Below the pieces are notes generated by a model. That model was not told the DNA's origin and ran no database searches. It saw only the letters and a list, made by a program, of their open reading frames with translations. DNA of 64,000 bases from Stramonita haemastoma (taxonomy: Eukaryota; Mollusca; Gastropoda; Neogastropoda; Muricidae): positions 36,672,316 through 36,736,315 of the forward strand of contig CM060328.1 of assembly GCA_030674155.1 (NCBI GenBank). Direction: 5' to 3'. Shown here piece by piece: positions 49,785 through 62,248 of this stretch. How positions within the stretch are numbered: position 1 is the stretch's first letter; every line of letters starts with the position of its first letter. Made by a program: the position numbers and the translations under genes.

Positions 49785-49890
49785 TTGTGAGACAATAATT
49801 ATCTCCACATACTACTACACACAATATTTCACTATAGCCAATCACAATTAAATTAACCATCCACACACATCAGTTTTCTTTTGTACTGTT

Positions 49891-51570
49891 TCATACTCTC
49901 TGCTGCACCTTGTCGTCCTCCAAGATATACTGTACGCGGCTGTCGTCCGTCACCTTCCCCTCCACGTCTTCATGAAGCAGACGATCAGGAATAGACACAC
50001 TTCTCTCCCGGTGTACAGACAGTTCGCGGACACCCTCCTCCTCGTCTTCCTTCCAGCTTCCCTCTGCCGATTCCTCCCCCAGACCATCACCAAGTCCCTC
50101 TTCTCTAGCACCGTGATCATAGTCTTTGCTACTAAGTCCCTCCTCTTGAACCTCGTGTCTGTCACCTTGAGAGTCGTTTTCGGAAGAATGCTGGCTTCTG
50201 TTGTCGTCCGTGTCAGAGACGTTGTTAGCCTCTGTGTCTGGGTCCTGAGAGGCAGAGAGGAAGAAGAAGGGGGAGGGGTGCGTGTCCAGGGTGCCTGCAG
50301 ACCTGTGGGAGTCCTGCCTCAGCCTCTGCTTCTCCTTCTCCACCTTCAGTTCCTGAAGGTCCAGCACAGGCAGACTCTCAGACACGCGGCGGATGGTCTT
50401 CTTGGGGACGGCGCTGCTGGCCCCCTCGTCCAGCGACTGCAGCACGTCGTCCACGGCAATGGAGTAGCGGAACGACTTGTGGTAGGTCTTGTTGGAGCGT
50501 CGCGGCGTGACCTTCTTCTTGTTGAGAGGTCGGGGACGCGGGATGGGGGGCTGAGGGGGCTCTGAAGCCGTGCTCTTCTTCCTGGCCGCCTGGGGCTGGG
50601 GGAGCGGGAGGCTCAGTCGGTGTGTGGGGCTTTTCCGGTAGCTCCAGTAGTTCTCTCTGGGTTTCATCAGCTTCTTTGTGGAGGATTGAGACGTTCTGGA
50701 GGATGTCCCTGAAGCTCTGTCAAAGTCGTCGTGAAGCTTGAGTAGCATGTCAGACTCAGCGCCGCCGGATCTGGCAGAGGCTTTGAACTCTGGAAAGGGC
50801 ATGATTTCTAGAGGACTCACGGAGCCGTCCTGGGAGGGAGGCGAGGTTTGCTGATCGTTCACACTGGGTGGTTCGTCTCTCCTGTCGCTCCTCTGTAGGC
50901 TGAGTTTCAGGCTGAAGACGTCAGGCTGCTCCAGGGTCCCTGCCCGGCGTCTGCGGTGCACGATGGAGGGAGAGGTTTGATCAGCGTTCCTCGGACGAAC
51001 CGCCGCTTGTTTGGCAGAGTGAGTCTCGTCCACAGAATGGAAAGATGTAGGTCTGGCTTTGCTGATGGTGACCTTGGGGGATGAACTCGCCGCTACACCC
51101 ACACTGCTGCTGGATGCCTTCTTCGTGACGTCAGTCATGCTCACGTCCACGCCGGAATCCACAGACACTCTGCCTCTGGAGTCAGACATGGCGGACACCG
51201 AGTCCGTGGGCGCCACCAGCCTGTCCGCGATGCCGCCTTCCTGGTTCCTGTCTCTGGGGGGCAGGTGAGCCAGCTGGAACCTCTCCGAGGAGATCTTCCG
51301 CATCTTCTCCGTGTACGCCAGCATAGAGGTTTCCAAGGACTTGCGGTGCTGGTGCAGCGTCCTCAGCTCCTTCTGGTGCAGGGCCCGAAGGTTGCTCAGG
51401 CTCGTGCCCAGCTCCCGTTGGCCGCCCAGCGTGATGACGTCAGCTTTCTTGCCCGTTTCCGAGTGCACCCCGGCAGCGCCTGGGTAGGAGGTGTTGTGCG
51501 ACCAGACCAGGGTACGGCGGAGAGGGGCGCTGGAGTCACCGGTAGTGGTACCCATCTTGTTCACCTCGCT
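49891..51570 (-). CDS. Unrecognised disordered protein, long last exon
   Basis: A single open exon of 1680 nt ends TGA at 49893-49891. An acceptor (tgtccacag, AG at 51572-51571) directly precedes an in-frame AGC GAG GTG AAC AAG ATG. The real start may therefore be in an upstream exon; the first in-exon ATG is at 51555-51553. About 555-560 residues are visible. Near the N terminus is a probable coiled coil (LRALHQKELRTLHQHRKSLE and following). Then come long Ser/Pro/Arg-rich stretches, a basic HRRRR cluster, a Pro-rich PPQPPIPRPRPLNKKK with SH3-ligand character, FRYSIAVDDVLQSLDEG, and an acidic tail. No known domain recognised. GC-rich coding use contrasts with the AT-rich flanks, supporting a real gene. 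Function unknown. Confidence 0.75.
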   Translation of the reverse strand, partial: SEVNKMGTTTGDSSAPLRRTLVWSHNTSYPGAAGVHSETGKKADVITLGGQRELGTSLSNLRALHQKELRTLHQHRKSLETSMLAYTEKMRKISSERFQLAHLPPRDRNQEGGIADRLVAPTDSVSAMSDSRGRVSVDSGVDVSMTDVTKKASSSSVGVAASSSPKVTISKARPTSFHSVDETHSAKQAAVRPRNADQTSPSIVHRRRRAGTLEQPDVFSLKLSLQRSDRRDEPPSVNDQQTSPPSQDGSVSPLEIMPFPEFKASARSGGAESDMLLKLHDDFDRASGTSSRTSQSSTKKLMKPRENYWSYRKSPTHRLSLPLPQPQAARKKSTASEPPQPPIPRPRPLNKKKVTPRRSNKTYHKSFRYSIAVDDVLQSLDEGASSAVPKKTIRRVSESLPVLDLQELKVEKEKQRLRQDSHRSAGTLDTHPSPFFFLSASQDPDTEANNVSDTDDNRSQHSSENDSQGDRHEVQEEGLSSKDYDHGAREEGLGDGLGEESAEGSWKEDEEEGVRELSVHRERSVSIPDRLLHEDVEGKVTDDSRVQYILEDDKVQQRV

Positions 51571-51572
51571 CT

Positions 51573-52115
51573 GTGGACATGAGATAGGAATTCACTGTCA
51601 TTCATTGCAAGTGGGCAGAGAGAGCGTAGAGAGAATCGTTACAAGCTTCTTCTTTGTTTGTTGTTGTTGTTTGTTTTTTTGTAGATTTTTTTTTTTTTTG
51701 GGGGGGGAGGGGTTCTTTTAAGCTTAAAAATTCTGCAACGGATATAAAACTGCTTGAAGACGGTTTGTCCCCTTTGAAATATATGCATAGTGTTGTTAGT
51801 ATTGCTGTTGAGTAATTATGTGTGTTTGCCAGTCTAGTTAGCTCATAACTGGCTGTTTATTTGTCTAGTCTTGTGTTGGCTTCCATTTCTGTGTAAAAAA
51901 TGTAAAAATTCTACTGGCTTTTGAAAGGATGGGATTTACATTTTCTCCTTTTATATTTTCATTTTCCCTGAATCTCTCTATCGTCTCTGACATTTTGTCT
52001 GACTTTGTCTCTTTGTTTCCATGTTTTTGTATCAGTCTCCTTCTCTCTCTTCTCCTGCTTGATACCCCCATTCTGTATTTTTATCTCATATCTCTAGGTC
52101 TCTCTTTTTGAGTTA
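51573..52115. other. Upstream intron, nothing seen
   Basis: T-rich sequence upstream of the acceptor. No second exon of the reverse-strand gene could be identified here or farther up. Confidence 0.4.
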
Positions 52116-52186
52116 GAGAAATAATATATATATATATATATATATATATCATATCATATCATCTATCTATATCTATCCATCATCTA

Positions 52187-52245
<59 letters not shown>

Positions 52246-52352
52246 GGGAGAGAGACAGAGACAAATAGACAGACAGACAGAAATGATAACACAAGAATAA
52301 ACACACACGCACACACACACACGTACACACACACACACACACACCACACACA
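52116..52352. repeat. (TA)n, (CTAT)n and (CA)n microsatellites
   Basis: TA 52118-52149, CTAT 52186-52244, interrupted CA 52305-52352. Confidence 0.9.
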
Positions 52353-52895
52353 CGATTTTTAACAAAATCCAGTTCGACCTTCACTTTAAAAAAAAAGCCC
52401 TAAAAGAAACGCTTTATTCTTTTAAAGGCATAAACTATTGCTGACGTATGTCCTGCACGATTCCCTAGTCACAGACGATTAAACAGACATGAAGAAATCG
52501 AAAAAGTCTCCCGCTTAAACAGACCCCTATGTGTATGGCAGCTCCAACAGTGGGCATCTATACAGAATATCAATTTAGGTAGGCCACCAAGAACCTAGCC
52601 ATCAATCATTTTGAAAAGACCGTAAAAAAAAAGAAGAGATAAAAATCAAAACAGAAAAGCACAGAGATACGACACCGTTTGACAAGACAGTATAGGAAAA
52701 AGTTAGGATAAAAAAAAAAGGAAAAGAAAGAAAGAAAAAAAGGGCCCAAGGAGCGAATCGCTTTGAAAAGACAGTAAAGGAGATAAGAATAATAATATAA
52801 AAAAAAATTATAGTTAAGGGGGATAAGATCAGATGTGGGGGTGAAAAGGTTGAGGAGCAGGTTGGGGATTTTTTGTGGAAGAGTCAACGAGGCAG
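52353..52895. other. No gene seen
   Basis: A-rich DNA without repeats or exons recognised. Confidence 0.4.
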
Positions 52896-52896
52896 A

Positions 52897-52900
<4 letters not shown>

Positions 52901-52963
<63 letters not shown>
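52901..52963. repeat. (CT)n microsatellite
   Basis: About 31 CT units. Confidence 0.95.
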
Positions 52964-52966
<3 letters not shown>

Positions 52967-53039
52967 CTGTGACAAACAAAAGACATAGAAATGGAGAGGT
53001 GTCTATTTGATTGTGTGTGGAGGGCTCACATGGGAACGG

Positions 53040-53139
53040 TGTGAGTGAGTGTGTGTATGTGTGTGTGTGTGTACGTATGCGTGCGTGCGTGCGTGTGTGT
53101 GTGTGTGAGTGTGTGTGTGCGTGTGTGTGTGTGTGTGCG

Positions 53140-53204
<65 letters not shown>

Positions 53205-53230
53205 TGTGTCTGCGTACTTGCGTGTGTGTT
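53040..53230. repeat. (GT)n interrupted microsatellite
   Basis: GT repeat with GAGT, GC and GTA interruptions. Confidence 0.9.
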
Positions 53231-53239
53231 ATTCCTAAC

Positions 53240-53800
53240 TCACAATATTTTTTTCACAATAGTTTCCACCCTATAAACAGTCAATCCATAAGTGTTTTTT
53301 ACTCTGCTAAGTATCTTTTCATTTTTTCACCATGTAAACAGTTTTTTCTTTGTGATTTTCGTATGAAAGATTCTACTTTTTACAGTGTCACAATGTAAAC
53401 ACTTTTTCAAATTACTTTTTATGATTTTGACACAACTGTGCAGGGTAATCTTAATAATTTAAGCACAAGTTTTGACAGTTGTGTTCATCAATTTTCATGT
53501 TAGTTTTCCACAATGTCAAAAAAGTGGTTACGCAATTTAGTAATTTTATACAGTAATTTTCATGATGCACATACAAGGTTTTTTCTGTAGTTTTTATTAT
53601 CCAGACACAGGCTTTTAAAGCAATTCTCAAGTAAACAGATATCTTACAGTAAATTTAATGATCGTAACCACAAGTTTTCACAGCAAATTTCACAAAGGCA
53701 ACTTTTCAGTAAAATTTTTATGATGTAGAAACAAATTTTGTCAGTAATTTCTACTCTATTCTCTCTTGCATGATATTTTTTTTTTTACGTAAAATAGATA
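53240..53800. repeat. Degenerate tandem repeat, about 50-bp unit
   Basis: Motifs CACAATGTAAACA, CAGTAATTTTCATGAT, CACAAGTTTT recur about every 50 bp, about ten diverged copies. Confidence 0.6.
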
Positions 53801-54039
53801 TTTTCTACATCATAAGCTGAATTCTTTACCACGAGAGCTAACTGTCACCATGTAACATTATATATTTTTTTCTTCCACCAAAAACGTCCTTGAAAGCTTA
53901 AATTATTTCTGTTTTCACTAAAATTGATATAACAAAAAAATTAGCCTTTGAGCCACCTGGTCAGTGACTAATTAAGGTTTTCATGCCATTTGAAAAAAAA
54001 TATCACAAAACGTGCACAACAGAAAAAAGCTATATTATG

Positions 54040-54314
<275 letters not shown>

Positions 54315-54815
54315 TTATGTTCAAAATCGAGAACAAATGTGAAGCAAAGAAAAAGATGTAAACAAATACTTAAAAATAGCTAAAAATCCCAATATTGTAG
54401 ATAAATGAAATAAATGAAAACAAGAACCAAAGCACCTAAAACTCAGAAGAAGACATCCCGTTCTGAATAAAATAAACACACCACATTGAACAAAAACATA
54501 CTAATATACAGTTGACATCATACAGAATCCAAAATTCTCACCTTCTGTCTGCTGCTTCGCCCTCACACAGGTGTACAAAATAATCGAGGATGATGGAAAA
54601 CAATGAACTCTTGTCTCCTCAAAAAAAAAGGAATTGAAACAAATCGATTTTTAAAAACCGGTACCAGCTGAGGAAGACGATGTGAGTATGAGTATCAGTG
54701 TAGATCGATAAGCCGTTTATACCTGGCTCCCTTGTTCCCAGCGCCTTTTATACCTGTCGCCCACCTAATCCCTGTTTACCGTCTTGTAATTGGACTCGCG
54801 GCGGCTTCTATCTGT
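54315..54815. other. No gene seen
   Basis: AT-rich DNA with short GC-richer part near 54740-54810. Confidence 0.4.
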
Positions 54816-54819
54816 TTTC

Positions 54820-54928
<109 letters not shown>

Positions 54929-55164
54929 GGCACTAACTAGTACTACTAACTTTCGCAGTACATGTAACCTCTACCAAACATTCTCATTAGCTCATACTAA
55001 GATTCCATCCAGTCACTGCATGTTTACACTGACCTTGTCTGCGAGTCAGGTGTTTGCTGCGTGTGTGGGTGTGTGTGCCGTGGCTGTCTGGCTCCTTGAC
55101 TGGCTGGCTGGCTGGCTGGTTGCATGGCAAAATGTAAGCAAAGATCGTATGCTGAGTCCACGTG

Positions 55165-55460
55165 GGTAAGTGGCAGAGGAAGGGATAGGGGTAGGGGTGG
55201 GTGAAGCGGGTGGGGTAGGGAGAGATGGCCGCATTAGAGCTGTTTTTTGTAGAAAGAGATCAATACTATAAGTCTCATCGGTGAGGTTATGAGACTAGTG
55301 TAGGCGAGATAGGGTAGGGTAGGGTGAGGTAGGGTAGGACTGGGTGATTGGGGTGAGTTAGGGTATAGGCCCTAGATGAGGGCTGGGGGGATGGGTATGG
55401 TATGGGGTGGGGTGTGGGTAGGGGTGGAAGAAGGTAGGTGGGGCAAGGAGGGACAGATTG
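55165..55460 (+). repeat. G-rich strand, imperfect TAGGG/GGGGTA repeats
   Basis: Many short G runs separated by one to four bases (TAGGGTAGGGTAGGGTGAGG at 55310-55330). Strong strand asymmetry. Confidence 0.7.
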
Positions 55461-55763
55461 ACAGTACCAGAGGGTGTAGGTACTTAGGGCATGCATATTA
55501 TGAGTGGCACTGGTGGTGGACTGTTTAGATATGGGTCTCTGGTTCTGTTTGCCTGTGTGTCTGTATGTCTACTTCTTCGTCCCTCTTTCTCTATAGAATT
55601 CAGATGTGCATGGTAGTCCTTTTAGTGTATTAAAATAAGAATGCGACCATAACATCTTCGTTAACAGAAAGAAAAGAATACAAATGACTAGGGTTATGTC
55701 ACCTGAGGAATTATGGGAAGGACTTAGTTTTATTTATTATTTTTATAGATATCTCTAGAACTA

Positions 55764-55765
<2 letters not shown>

Positions 55766-55838
<73 letters not shown>
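55766..55838. repeat. (CA)n microsatellite
   Basis: About 36 CA units. Confidence 0.95.
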
Positions 55839-55840
<2 letters not shown>

Positions 55841-56880
55841 AGTTTATATAATGCATGTGTTTTAGTGTGTTTTCGAAAGAGCAGACAAGAAGGAGAAAGG
55901 ATAGGGTAGAGGTGTGGGTAAGATATTGTAACGCAACATTCTCTTTTTCGTTGCATTAAGGTACTATTTCTTTCTGTTTTTCTCAAAATCTTTGAGTTCT
56001 ATCATTGATTATGGATGGCGTGGTGAGGAAAAGCAGCTATTATTACTCTTATCATGTGCATTCAAGTTATTCGTCTATTTTTTTTTATAGAATTTTTAGA
56101 ATTTTTTTCATTAGTTGTTTTGAGATGCTATTAACCACTGCAAAACACATTTCCTTTGATAGAGGACAATAAAAGAGTTGAATTGTTAAAAAAATTGTTG
56201 AATTGTTGAATTGTATTACTTATTCTATGTTGCTTACATTGGATATAACAAAATGTATTTTGAGTTTTATGCACATCGGAAGTTCCTAAAGTGTGTGTGT
56301 GTGTGTGTGTCGGTGGGGGGGGGGGGGGGGGGGGGGTCCCACGGCAGTGTGCCATTTGCATAGTAATGACATAAAAAGGAACACTGTACCAGTAGGTGAC
56401 TAAGTGACCGGGAATAGTATATGAACCCATCAGGGAACGCTCCCTGTCTGACCATTATAAGGGTGACTCTGTTCCTACGCCACCCACGAGTACTGGTCAA
56501 GAAATAACTAACCATAAATTTTCTGGTTAGGGTTCGGTCTGTACTGCCTGACACTGAACAGCCCCATGTCTTGGTCATCGAGTTTATACAGAATGCATTA
56601 GTCATGGAACAGTTGACCGGACTGTGAGTAATCTTATTAATAAATGTCTTGTCTGGGTGTACTGAATTACCAATATTGAGACTTATTTCTTGACATAGAT
56701 ATTTGTATACAAAGAAAGAAAGTTTTCTGTATTTTAGTTTTACTCCACTTTGAATAGAGAGCAGATTCTCATGAATGTTGAACAATGTAAGAATCAGGAA
56801 AAACCAACAAAAGTTCATGTATTGTTTATTGTTTTCTTTCAAATCAATGGTAATAGTATATACAGTATATATACATATTT
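55839..56880. other. No gene seen
   Basis: GT repeat and a 21-bp poly-G run at 56291-56337; otherwise AT-rich. Confidence 0.4.
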
Positions 56881-56899
56881 AAGATTATATGTATTATAC

Positions 56900-56929
56900 T
56901 TATACATATATATATACATATATATATAC

Positions 56930-56967
<38 letters not shown>

Positions 56968-56992
56968 ACACAGAGATATATTATATATATAT
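56900..56992. repeat. (TA)n microsatellite
   Basis: TA-rich repeat, interrupted. Confidence 0.9.
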
Positions 56993-57244
56993 CAAACAAA
57001 GAATAAGTAACTTATAAAAAAGGGGGAAAAATGAAGGAAATGTCCCTTTATCAAATGGAGTAACATGAAATCCCGTACGCTCTTTATTTCTCAGCAAAAA
57101 ACTCCAAGTGCTACGATTGAGGAGATTCTTGCAAAAATGAAAAGTTTCCCAGCGGTAAGGAAGCTGCAACTTCTCCCTGTTTCAGACAGGTACGCTGCCT
57201 ACAGACCCCGTTCCACAAAGATCCTGCCCTGATGGCACAGTGCC

Positions 57245-57540
57245 GATATCTATTTATTTATTTATTTGTTTTATTCTTTTATATCGAGGATATGGAATTA
57301 GCAATCATATGCTTTTTTTTTTACATCCAGTCCCCGTGTGTATGCATTTTTGTAAATTTCATCTGCTCCCACCGGCACTCGCTGGCCTACCTTTACAAAA
57401 AACGGAACATGATTTAACGTGTGTGCAAGATGTTCTGCATGGTCGTGCGGGCTTCGGTTTAGTCATCGAAAGGTTGGGGAGGGTCGACTGATGTTAATCA
57501 GGAAGTCCCTCCGAAGGAAATCGATTGGGCGTCAAGTGCA
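57245..57540 (-). mobile_element. SINE-A, diverged
   Basis: TTTA-rich run, ATTCTTTTATATCGAGGATA, CATCCAGTCCCCGTGTGTAT, CTCCCACCGGCACTCG, AACATGATTTAACGTGTGTG; the head end is decayed. Confidence 0.8.
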
Positions 57541-58265
57541 GCGCATATGTTCTCCTAGGGACAATCCCTCCACTGTGAATCGATTTGGGACCAATGCCAG
57601 CCAATGTTCCCATAGGGATCGGTTGTATAATACTGTTTTTTCATCCAAGGTTCTAAGGGATCGAACAAGTGAACAACTAAGCACAAAGGAACACAAGCAC
57701 AATAATCAATCTTTTTCCTACCCCTCCCCCACGAAAAAAACCAAAACCAAAACCAAACAAAAACAAGAAGAAAAGAAGCAAACAAGAAAACTCAAAAAGA
57801 AAAAAAGGCAGAAAGTAAAGGGAAACACTAAGCAGAGTAAAAGCAGCAGGATTAAACGTTAGAGAAGATTCAGCAACAACAAATAAAAACCAACCCCGCC
57901 CCCCCTCCCACTCTCCAATGCCCCCCCCCCCCCTCCACTCCAAAAAAGAAGCGAAATCTCCCCCCCCAAAATAACAACAAAAACACCCTTATAGAATAAC
58001 ACAAAAACATCCCAAGCCAAAACGATGCTTGTGACGATTTTTCTTTCTGAAAAAGTTATTATCATAGCAGTATGTACCATGACACAGAAATGTTTTCATA
58101 TGTTTCATAGAATTAAATATACAGTCTATACTACAATCTATACCTATACTATTTTCCATGAGGCAACAGACAACATTATTTGGGACAAAGAAAAGATACT
58201 TCAACAAAAACAACAACAGCAAAGAAAAAAAACAGCAACAACAACACCCCCCCCCCCTCCCAAAT
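57541..58265. other. No gene seen
   Basis: A-rich and C-run sequence, low complexity. Confidence 0.4.
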
Positions 58266-58269
58266 CAAT

Positions 58270-58610
58270 AACTGATTTTCAAGTTCAAGAACTGGAACAA
58301 AGCATTCTGCAGTAATGGCATAATTCCTTAATCTGTCACACAGCAAAGGATGTCTCTTTAATTAAAATTTATTATTTACTGAAACATAACAAACATCAGT
58401 ATTTAAAAAAACAACAACAGCAACAACAACGAAAGCAAATCATTAGCAGGGATTTTCAAGTTCAAGAGCTGGAACAAAAGCATTCTATCGTAAGGGCACA
58501 ATTCCTTGATCTGGCATACACAGCAATTATCTCTTAAGTAATCAATAAATGAAACATGAAAAACATCAGTTCCTGATAAAAAGAAAACCCCACTGAAACC
58601 CCCCAAACAA
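58270..58610. repeat. Tandem duplication, about 178-bp unit
   Basis: ATTTTCAAGTTCAAGA at about 58274 and 58452 starts two similar units sharing CATTCT, ATTCCTT and ACATCAGT blocks. Confidence 0.75.
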
Positions 58611-58611
58611 C

Positions 58612-59135
58612 CACAGGGTGTGTTCTACCTACTGACCGATAGCTTTCTAGCGTTGCTTTAGCCTAGCCTGCAGGTTGTTTTGTCAAAGTTGATGTATGTG
58701 TTCCTGATTAAAAAAAACAACAACCAAAGACACAAAACCCTCACAAAAAACACATAGGGCGTGTTCTACCTTCTGACCCTCTGACCGATGGATCTTTATC
58801 GCTGCTTTAGCATGTAGGTTGTTTTGTCAAAGTTAATGTTGTATGTGTTCCTGGTAAAAAACCAACAACAACAAACACACTACCCCCCACAAAAAACACA
58901 GGGCGTGTTCTACCTTCTGACCGATGGCTCTTTATCGCCGCTTTAGCCTGTAGGTTGTTTTGTCAAAGTTAATGTTGTATGTGTTCCTGATAAAAAAACA
59001 ACAACAACCCAACAACAACAAACACACTACCCCCCACAAAAAAACACAGGGCGTGTTCTACCTTATGACCGATGGCTCTGTATCGTTGATTTAGCCTGTA
59101 GGCTGTTTTGTCAAAGTTAATGGTATATGGAATAT
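58612..59135. repeat. Tandem repeat, about 145-bp unit, four copies
   Basis: GGGCGTGTTCTACC marks units at 58616, 58759, 58902 and 59050; each also has GACCGATGG, TTTAGCCTGTAGG, TTGTTTTGTCAAAGTTAATG and an AAC-rich linker. Confidence 0.9.
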
Positions 59136-59358
59136 CATAACAAAAACAACAACTGGCAAACAACACAAAAGGATTAGCAGATTAGCGCAGCTTGTCGAAG
59201 GATATCAGCCGAGTTGTCCTTTCACGTTGGTGCATGTGGTTGCCTCATGGTGGCTGTTTGCTGCTGTCTTGGGGTTGGGGTTTCTGTGGTCTTGTTTCTT
59301 CGTGGGGATTTTCCCTACAGCGAATGTTCAGATCGGTCAAGCGTATATAGCTCTCTGT

Positions 59359-59640
<282 letters not shown>

Positions 59641-60051
59641 TGCTTGCATGCGTTTGGGCGTGGGAACTGGCATAAGTGCATACATTATTTGTTAGTGAAC
59701 ATATATTACAGCAAGTTAGTTCCTTTTATTTCCATTCACTGAAAATAATCATTCATTTGCTTATCTTTCCTTTATTCCCCGTACACCCCTTCATCCCTCA
59801 CTAAACAATTCATCAAACATTTCTGCACCATCACACTCAGCTCTCAATAAATCATCGGGGATATTCATAATCATTAAAAGAGACAATCGCTAGTATGGCC
59901 TGACATGTCTGGGTAGAACAGGGTTCAAGCCGCCCTCACCTAGGTATGACACAGACTGAGCTACTGGTCTTGAACACTGTGATCACGAGTCAAGGCCTTA
60001 CCATTGAATAACACGGGGTACACCCTGACTTGCTACTAAGCTTGGGTTAAC

Positions 60052-60134
60052 TGTTGTTGTTGTTGTTGCTGCTGCTGCAGTTGTTGTTGTTGTTGCTGCT
60101 GCAGTTGTTGTTGTTGTTGTTGGTGGTGGTGGTG
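60052..60134. repeat. (TTG)n/(CTG)n microsatellite
   Basis: TTG, CTG and TGG triplets with an internal duplication. Confidence 0.9.
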
Positions 60135-60204
60135 CTGTTGTTGAGTGCTTGCCGGCTTAAATACCCTGGCGGTCACCTCACTTTTTTTTTCATTGTTTGT
60201 TCCT

Positions 60205-60305
60205 CAGCAAGAGCTCCAAGGTTTACTGATAGTGAAGTTTCTCGTATAGGAATGTTTGCCTAACATGTGTGTTTGTGTAGCCGTATTCCGACTTCGGAGA
60301 TGATG
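60205..60305 (+). repeat. Dispersed module M
   Basis: GAGCTCCAAGGTTTACTGAT, GTGAAGTTTCTCGTATAGGA, then TAGCCGTATTCCGACTTCGG. Confidence 0.6.
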
Positions 60306-60329
60306 TGGAAACACACCAGTGTGCATACG

Positions 60330-60600
60330 TTTGTAACCAAAAAAATTATATTCATTGTCACCCATTCCTATCGGCACGCAATGACGTTGTTTTCAGAGAG
60401 GGGAGAGAGGCAGGCTGCGTCTTAATGTATGCGCAAGAGGTTCTGCGTGTTCTGCGTGCGTTCTCACATGGACGCCCCTTGGTTTATAGTCTTATCCGAA
60501 AGATTTGTGGGGTAAATGGAGTCAGTACTGATGTTAACTCCATGGGAAAAATCCTTTTGAACGGTAGGCTACGACTCGGTGGTGGCTTGAAAGGTCAGAT
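60330..60600 (-). mobile_element. SINE-A, diverged
   Basis: CCATTCCTATCGGCACGCAA, GCGCAAGAGGTTCTGCGTG (internally duplicated), TAGTCTTATCCGAAAGATTT, GTACTGATGTTAACTCCATG. Confidence 0.8.
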
Positions 60601-60635
60601 TGCGAGCTCAAAGCTCTATATACTGGGCCACCCTT

Positions 60636-60832
60636 CCTCCCGCCCAGAATGTGCACACTGTCTCACTCCACACAACATAGCAAAGCATCTTTCTCTTCTC
60701 CCGTCCAGAATATGCACTCTGTCTTACTCTACACAGCATATCAAAGCATCTCTCTCTTCTCCCGCCTAGAATATGGACTCTGTCTTACTCAACACAACAC
60801 ATCAAAGCATCTTTCTCCTCTCCCGTAGCCTC
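60636..60832. repeat. Tandem repeat, about 62-bp unit, three copies
   Basis: CTCCCGCCCAGAAT / CTCCCGTCCAGAAT / CTCCCGCCTAGAAT start units that share CTCTGTCTTACTC and CAAAGCATCT. Confidence 0.9.
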
Positions 60833-61006
60833 CTGAGAAGTCAGTGGGGCACAGCACTGGGTTTTTCAGGCCATCCCAGGCAAGCTGGCCTTGGCGCAGT
60901 CCATCCGTCTCCATGTACAGATTGCATGCTAGGTGAAATCGTGTTTCTGTAATCCATTGAAGGCTGACATAAATCAGTCTTTTTAACATGCATACTTGAT
61001 CTTCTG

Positions 61007-61355
61007 GGGACGAGATAGCTTGGTGGTTAGCGGGATGTGCATTACTCTCGTGGCCTGCTGATCCTGGTTCAAATCTCATCAAGAGGATTTTTCCTCTGGA
61101 GTTAACATCAGTGCCGACTCCACTCCCTCCAAAAGTCCTTCGGATGAGACTATAAGCCTAGGTCCTGTGGGCGAACGCACATAGAACATCTTGTGCACAC
61201 GTTAAAACTCGTTCCACTTTTCGGAAGAGTAGGCCATTATGTACCGGTGGGAAAGGGTGACAAAATTTACAAAACTGCATATACACAGGGACTGGATGTA
61301 AAAAAGCAGACGAGTGTTTATTCCATTATCCCCGAAATAAAAGAATAAGAGAATA
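61007..61355 (+). mobile_element. SINE-A, full length with variant head
   Basis: Head GGGGACGAGATAGCTTGGTG, B box GGTTCAAATCTC, body and tail complete to AATAAAAGAATAAG. The head differs more than the body from the 30.1-kb copy. Confidence 0.85.
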
Positions 61356-61394
61356 AGTAAATGAAATTCTGAATAAGTACATCCTACGTTTTAA

Positions 61395-61535
61395 GTTAAT
61401 CCAGGTGATTATTAAAAAAATCTCATTCTCACTTTACCCGATACCGCTGTCTGGATTCGAACCCACGACTTCAAGGATCCGCAAGGCTGAAAGTCAAAAG
61501 CTCTGTATCCACACACCTATTGTAGCCCTCAAAAG
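61395..61535 (-). mobile_element. SINE-D-like copy
   Basis: Reverse strand: GTGGGTTCGAATCCAGAC (B box) then GGTATCGGGTAAAG and a T-rich end, parallel to the 30.8-kb copy; A box degraded. Confidence 0.5.
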
Positions 61536-61817
61536 CAAAACAACATTTTAAAGTGGGCCTTGGCACTTAGAGACATCACTAACTGTCAAAGTTTTTAACC
61601 CTGTACTGGTGAGAGTTAGGTGTAAGCAGTCAGTGGTTTCCACAGCCAGGTGGTGATGGATGGGTGACTGACTTTACCTGGAGATGTCCCTCCCCCATGT
61701 CAGCTACCTGTCAAGTTGTGCTAAAGTGACACCTACCTTAGTCGCTATAGCAAACTCATATGATTATTATTGTACTAGCAGGCGCTTGTCCATAGTGCAC
61801 GCAAGACTTAACACTCA

Positions 61818-61858
61818 AGTGTGTGTGTGTATGTATGTATGTGTGTGTGTGTGCGCGC

Positions 61859-61890
<32 letters not shown>

Positions 61891-61920
61891 GTGTGTGTGT
61901 ATGTGTGTGTGTGTACGTGT
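61818..61920. repeat. (GT)n-(GC)n microsatellite
   Basis: GT tracts around a 21-bp GC-alternating core at 61852-61872. Confidence 0.95.
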
Positions 61921-62154
61921 ACGAATGGACATCTGTAGGAGGTAAAAATATTTTATTGGGACTGGGTGGCAAGAGGTAAAAATCTTATTTTCTGTTAAAA
62001 AATTTGCTCCTAGTTGAACTGAAGACAACAAGAGAATAGGTCGATGGTTATAAGTACTACCCGCAGATTTCACCTTTCTGATTGAAGGTTCACACGTGGA
62101 CCATAATACCATGATACACTAGTAATTGTATAATGCATTTTTTCCGTTCTTCTG

Positions 62155-62225
62155 CTAGAGCTCTGAGGTTTTCCAACGGCGAGATTTTTGCGTATGCGAC
62201 CGTTTTTGCCCACCGTAGAGTCATT
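62155..62225 (+). repeat. Dispersed module M
   Basis: GAGCTCTGAGGTTTTCCAAC, GGCGAGATTTTTGCGTATGC, GACCGTTTTTGCCCACCGTA; right end missing. Confidence 0.65.
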
Positions 62226-62248
62226 GAAGTGAGGTCATGCTAGCTAAG

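Noticed and set aside
55300..55340. Interstitial telomere
   Set aside because: Units are TAGGG and irregular, not TTAGGG; no array of exact repeats.
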